A stretch of 64,000 nucleotides of DNA from Isoetes engelmannii (taxonomy: Eukaryota; Streptophyta; Lycopodiopsida; Isoetales; Isoetaceae), in assembly GCA_011763485.2 (NCBI GenBank), contig JAANSK020000021.1:62001-126000 (forward strand). The letters run 5' to 3'. Shown piece after piece: positions 60,553-64,000 of the stretch (its first letter is position 1; every line of letters begins with the position of its first letter). A program made the position numbers and the translations under genes. The notes under the pieces were generated by a model. The model was not told the origin of the DNA and made no database searches. It saw only the letters and a list, made by a program, of their open reading frames with translations.

Positions 60553-61275
60553 TCACCGATAGAGGTAGGCGAACACCGTGACGTCCAGAAGGACCGTAGT
60601 CAGGACCTTGGGCCATACGCGGAGGGTGAACAGGGCGTGATCGGGATATGGGATCCAGGCCAGGGGTCGAACCATTGCGCGGATGGTGTTGAACGGACCC
60701 ACGCCACTCCCACTGGCAAGGGCATAGTCGACCGCGCTGTCCGCGATCTTGATCCAGCCAAGTCCGCACAGACCAACGCCGGCGATGAGGTGGCTGAGCA
60801 CGGTGAAAAAGGAGCGGCCTTCATGGAGCCAGTTGACGGCACCATGGCAAAGCATCGCGGCGCCAGCCGCCACTGCGATCGAATAGATGAGAATTGCAAA
60901 CCGAATCCGAAACAGCAGGGGGCGGAGCGGGCTCAACTCTTCGTCGACGACGGTGATCACCTCAGGGGTTCGATCGAACCGGTCCACGATGGACTCATCA
61001 CCCGATCGAACGTCCTTGAGGTCATCGAGGGCCTTGCGAAAGTGCTTCAGCAGCCTGGCGAAGCCGGCGCCAGCAGAAGCGAACGAAGTTCCGACATCAC
61101 CGGTAGCCGTCTTGCCGGCGCGTTCGATGACGCCCCAACCGCTGAGCGCACGAAAGAACCCCCGGATCGGGCGCCTGCCGGTCTTGGGTTTCGGTCCCTC
61201 GCGCTGACCGTCCTGGGTTGAATCCGGGGATGGCTCGGCCGGTTCGCCATCAGCACCACGCCGTGGGGCTTTCAT
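60553..61275 (-). CDS. Membrane protein of the trb-like operon, unknown
   Basis: 240 residues from ATG 61275, which overlaps the upstream stop by 4 bp; a longer frame upstream is shadow. The first 85 residues are charged and Pro-rich. Three hydrophobic segments follow (about 127-150, 160-182 and 218-238), giving an inner-membrane protein. Its place before a transglycosylase and DotM/DotL homologues suggests a transfer role, but it is too small to be TraY/DotA and shows no known signature. Confidence 0.5.
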   Translation of the reverse strand: MKAPRRGADGEPAEPSPDSTQDGQREGPKPKTGRRPIRGFFRALSGWGVIERAGKTATGDVGTSFASAGAGFARLLKHFRKALDDLKDVRSGDESIVDRFDRTPEVITVVDEELSPLRPLLFRIRFAILIYSIAVAAGAAMLCHGAVNWLHEGRSFFTVLSHLIAGVGLCGLGWIKIADSAVDYALASGSGVGPFNTIRAMVRPLAWIPYPDHALFTLRVWPKVLTTVLLDVTVFAYLYR

Positions 61276-62237
61276 GCCGCAACTGCCGATGCGGCAGGGG
61301 TTTCGGTAGCGGCCGCCAGGAAAGAGTGGCGGAACAGCAGATTCAGCGTCGTTCGAAAATTGAGGGGTATGTGGTCGAATGGGATCCCGCGATTCGCAGC
61401 GATGTATTGACGGCGAGCGGGCTTGGTCATCGGGCGAAGCACCGCCGCGATAGCCTTGGCACCATCCTCGTAGCACTGTGCGAGAAGTTCGCCGGCGGGC
61501 TTCATGACGCTCCGACGAATCATCGACTCGTCGTACGGGGAGATCGGCGATGTGGTCGCCTCCTTGCAGCGCGCAAGGCCCAGCTGAACGGCCTCGTCGA
61601 ACAACGACATGACCCGAGGAGAAAAAATCTCGGGTTTGTACAGCCAGTCGTGCGCGACGATCGCTCGAACGATCGGGGACAAGGCTGAAGACCGAGTCGC
61701 AAGTTCGGCAATCTGCCATGACTCGGCAGAGACCGGCATATCGTCGGGCATCCGCACCGACTTGAATCCGGTTGCCACCATGTCGGCAAGCATTCCGAGC
61801 GTCGGTGATTTGCCAAGGTCAGTGGTTGGTGTGTCGGTTGGCAAGACCGAGTACAGCTGGGCCACTGCACCGGTCAGCTGTCTGGCCAGGCTCCCGCGGA
61901 TCCACCCTGATGCAGCATCGGAAGGATCGTGACCAAGCGCAGTCAGGATGTGATCCGACAGACCGGTCAGCATCAGCGATTGGCGTTTCAGATGACTCTC
62001 GACACTGGCGGCGTCGGCTGAAAGCTCGGGACCGGTGGCCACCTTCAGCGCCGTCAGCAGCATCGGTGTCTCGACGCGGAGGGTGTTGAGAAGCCGGCGC
62101 AGATCGGCACCCGCCGTACGGGCCTGGCGCATTTCGGCTGCTTCCTGACCGCCATCCTGAAGTCCGGCGCGAATGGCGTCCGAGACGGCACCGGCAGGAG
62201 TGGTCTTGTCCGCAGGGGTGAAGTGGGATCCTTTCAT
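61272..62237 (-). CDS. Hypothetical protein, 321 aa
   Basis: Mostly helical, soluble protein with no recognised motif. It contains WLYKPEIFSPRVMSLFDEAVQLGLARCKEA near 197-226. First two genes of this operon (this and the next upstream) lack known relatives. Coupled to the following membrane protein by ATGA overlap, so it is likely part of the same complex or its regulation. Confidence 0.5.
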   Translation of the reverse strand: MKGSHFTPADKTTPAGAVSDAIRAGLQDGGQEAAEMRQARTAGADLRRLLNTLRVETPMLLTALKVATGPELSADAASVESHLKRQSLMLTGLSDHILTALGHDPSDAASGWIRGSLARQLTGAVAQLYSVLPTDTPTTDLGKSPTLGMLADMVATGFKSVRMPDDMPVSAESWQIAELATRSSALSPIVRAIVAHDWLYKPEIFSPRVMSLFDEAVQLGLARCKEATTSPISPYDESMIRRSVMKPAGELLAQCYEDGAKAIAAVLRPMTKPARRQYIAANRGIPFDHIPLNFRTTLNLLFRHSFLAAATETPAASAVAA

Positions 62238-62243
62238 GGGAGC

Positions 62244-62735
62244 TCAGGGGTTCTGGAAGGCCGTTGTAGTGCGGGCGGTGGTGGTGCCGACGACGTCGCG
62301 TATCGCTGAAATTCGGGACAGCTGGTCTTGGAACAGCTCAATCAGGGGCATCACCGGTACTGGACCCGTCGCATTGCTGTGCAACTGCGTCAGCATCCTG
62401 ATCTGGCGGCTCAGCGACTCGCGCAGAAAGACTGCAACAAGGCCGGGATTCGCCGAATCATCGAAACGGCATCGAACACCAAGGATCGCGGTCGGGGACG
62501 GATCGAGTTCGACGCCCAGCGGGCCGAGATGAAGTGCAAGGCCGCTGTCCGAGTAACTGTCGAGCGCGTCGATAGCGAATACAGGAAGGAAACCGTCCAC
62601 CTGAAGCATCGCTGCTCTCGGCATCGCGCCCCGAGGATTGCCGTCGGCCGTCAGCGCAAAGTGCGTTGGAAACTCTCCGAGACTTCGGTCAAGGAGTTCC
62701 AACATGCGATAGATCTGCACCGCACTGGTCGCCAT
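62244..62735 (-). CDS. Hypothetical protein, 163 aa, first gene of the trb-like operon
   Basis: Unrecognised. Start ATG 62735 with AAGG 5 nt upstream; a GTG at 62741 is also possible. Repetitive short helices and a mixed alpha/beta pattern. It is divergent from the small wHTH gene, with the 62745-62790 promoter region between them. Confidence 0.5.
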   Translation of the reverse strand: MATSAVQIYRMLELLDRSLGEFPTHFALTADGNPRGAMPRAAMLQVDGFLPVFAIDALDSYSDSGLALHLGPLGVELDPSPTAILGVRCRFDDSANPGLVAVFLRESLSRQIRMLTQLHSNATGPVPVMPLIELFQDQLSRISAIRDVVGTTTARTTTAFQNP

Positions 62736-62773
62736 TGACACCTTGCCTCGTGTTGTTTGTATGCCCGTATGCC

Positions 62774-62779
62774 TATACT
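62774..62779 (+). promoter_or_regulatory. -10 box in the divergent promoter region
   Basis: TATACT followed by AGCGCG, the clearest copy of the recurring -10 plus AGC pattern. The leftward promoter for 62735 must be close, but no clear boxes were found. Confidence 0.5.
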
Positions 62780-62819
62780 AGCGCGAACCACAAGCGGGAA
62801 AGGTATCTCAATTTCCAAG

Positions 62820-63266
62820 ATGGGTGCCTCGCTTGACCACGGTCCGACAGACAGACATGACATGACGATCGCACATGGCCTGCAGGTAGCTCCCGGGGGC
62901 AAGAATCTGCCATTCCTCCGCATTGCCATCGAGTCGGCGCCGAACGGCATCGACGGAGAAGTGCGGCAATACCTCCTCGAACTGGCCAGCAATCGTCTTT
63001 TCAACCACCGCGCCCGAGTGCTCATGGCATTGCTGGCGTATGCGCAGTACCAGCGCGCGGACGACGCAGGGGAAAGCCGAAGCGGCTCCCAGTGGCTCGT
63101 GAGCAGCCTCGCGGGATCGGCGGTCGCGAGTTACACGGGCCTGGATACGTCGAACGTCTTCCGAGCACTGAGGGCCTTGGTTCAGAAGGGGTGCATCACA
63201 CGCCTGACACCCGGGGCGGGGAAGGGCGACAACGTCGGCCGTGCCGCTGTTTACAGAATCTGTTGA
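62820..63266 (+). CDS. Winged-helix regulator, putative
   Basis: 148 residues if ATG 62820 is used; ATG 62862 would give a shorter protein, and neither has a good SD. The C-terminal half has SSLAGSAVASYTGLDTSNVFRALRALVQKGCITRL near 97-132, a MarR/phage replication-protein style winged helix. It could control the divergent trb-like operon. Alternatively it is a small replication accessory protein, since this type of wHTH also occurs in initiator proteins. Confidence 0.5.
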   Translation: MGASLDHGPTDRHDMTIAHGLQVAPGGKNLPFLRIAIESAPNGIDGEVRQYLLELASNRLFNHRARVLMALLAYAQYQRADDAGESRSGSQWLVSSLAGSAVASYTGLDTSNVFRALRALVQKGCITRLTPGAGKGDNVGRAAVYRIC

Positions 63267-63286
63267 TCGACTGAGACGAGGTGATC

Positions 63287-64000
63287 ATGAAACACCATCT
63301 GATGCGTTTATCCGGTGTCGTTGCGCTGATCCTGCTGTCGGGGCAAGCGAACGCATCTCTGCAACTGGCCGTCGATCGGATTGTCGTGAGCGAACGTGAT
63401 GCGAGCGCTCAGGTCACGGTGTTCCGTGGAGAAGACGGAACCACCTCAACAGTCGGGGAGACGGCAAACTTGTTCGCGGTTGCCGGCACGGCGGTTCCCG
63501 GGATTGACTATCGCGAAACGGCCGGTAGCGTGAGCTTCGCCACGGGCGACTACGAGGCGAAGACCTTCGTGGTGCCGCTGTTGGACAACGGCCAACCGGA
63601 CGGCAGCAGAACCTTTACCGTTCAGCTCGATCCGGGGAGCGCCGGCGTTGTTCGTGGAAGAACGACGACGCAAGTCGTGATCGTGGACGACGAAACATCA
63701 GGCCCTGGTAGCGTAACGCTCGGAGCCTCGCAGATGTCGGTGGTCGAAGGTATCGGCTTCGCCGATGTCATCATCAACCGCGAAAACAGCGGTGCCGGCG
63801 CAATTTCAGTGCAGGTGTCGACATCAGGGCTTGCAACCGGCGACCCCAATCAGGCCGCCCAGGCTGTTGCAGGGATGGACTACATCGCGAGCAGCACGAC
63901 GGTGTCATGGGCCGACGGAGAAGTGGGCGCGAAAGTCGCGCGGATCCAGATTCTGCAGGATGCGCTGATCGAAGGTAGCGAGTTCTTCAGTGTGATCCTG
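63287..64000 (+). CDS. Secreted Calx-beta domain protein (cut by window edge)
   Basis: 238 codons visible; the gene runs off the right edge. ATG 63287 with GAGG upstream. Signal peptide (about 1-24, VVALILLSGQANA). Two Calx-beta type repeats are visible: about 27-120 (GIDYRETAGSVSFATGDYE and SRTFTVQLD) and from about 140 onward (GMDYIASSTTVSWADGEVG). These calcium-binding beta sandwiches are common in surface and adhesive proteins. On a conjugative element it may be a surface adhesin or exclusion factor, which is inference. Confidence 0.7.
   Translation, partial: MKHHLMRLSGVVALILLSGQANASLQLAVDRIVVSERDASAQVTVFRGEDGTTSTVGETANLFAVAGTAVPGIDYRETAGSVSFATGDYEAKTFVVPLLDNGQPDGSRTFTVQLDPGSAGVVRGRTTTQVVIVDDETSGPGSVTLGASQMSVVEGIGFADVIINRENSGAGAISVQVSTSGLATGDPNQAAQAVAGMDYIASSTTVSWADGEVGAKVARIQILQDALIEGSEFFSVIL

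Noticed and set aside
62893-62905. Half copy of the GC palindrome (CCCGGGGGCAA) in the wHTH gene
   Set aside because: Only half a site, inside coding sequence; probably chance in GC-rich DNA.

Overview
The window looks like part of a large, GC-rich conjugative plasmid (or plasmid-like integrative element) from a proteobacterium, most likely gamma or beta. The taxon is an inference from gene families and base composition; no chromosomal marker is present. No insertion sequence, tRNA, rRNA or CRISPR array was seen.

Left arm (1-11.7 kb, all leftward). A tightly packed set of small plasmid genes, most with ATGA start/stop overlaps. It contains the start of a DnaG-type primase at the edge, a protein with a stand-alone FtsK-gamma-like domain, zinc-ribbon proteins, an HD phosphohydrolase, a HerA-like ATPase overlapping a protein built of many helix-turn-helix modules, and two different PAPS-reductase-like PP-loop proteins. 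Many of the other small genes are unrecognised.

Transfer genes I (11.8-22.4 kb, leftward). A Dot/Icm-type (IncI-like, MPF-I) secretion core: homologues of TraM/DotI, TraN/DotH, TraO/DotG, TraP/IcmG, TraQ/IcmC, TraR/IcmD and TraT/IcmJ. A DnaB-type replicative helicase and a putative loader lie at the head of the operon.

Replicon 1 (22.4-23.8 kb). A RepA (RPA family) gene lies next to three 24-bp-spaced direct repeats and DnaA boxes.

Transfer genes II (23.8-31.5 kb, rightward). A DsbC-like disulfide isomerase, a UvrD/Rep-type helicase and the VirB4-like ATPase TraU/DotO. A tyrosine recombinase with an adjacent inverted repeat follows at 32.3-33.4 kb, then two pairs of a 16-bp GC palindrome.

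Transfer, partition and pilus genes (33.7-47.6 kb, rightward). TraH/DotD, TraI/DotC, TraJ/DotB and TraK/IcmT are followed by a ParM-ParR pair and then a type IVb thin-pilus cluster (PilL, PilN, PilO-like, an unknown, PilP, PilQ, PilS, PilR and a second prepilin).

Right arm (47.6-64 kb). A possible uracil-DNA-glycosylase-like protein, topoisomerase I and a second complete replicon (RepA2, ParA, ParB and large repeat arrays, 51.2-56.1 kb). The coupling-protein module TrbC/DotL and TrbA/DotM comes next with a lytic transglycosylase, then a small wHTH regulator and the start of a Calx-beta surface protein.

Together the genes describe a self-transmissible element carrying its own replication enzymes, two replication initiators and two partition systems. 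This suggests an old fusion of two plasmids. A shared promoter design (-10 element followed by AGC) and a GTANCGCGTTAC-type operator appear in several places. No relaxase, oriT, TraY/DotA or prepilin peptidase is visible; these may lie outside the window.
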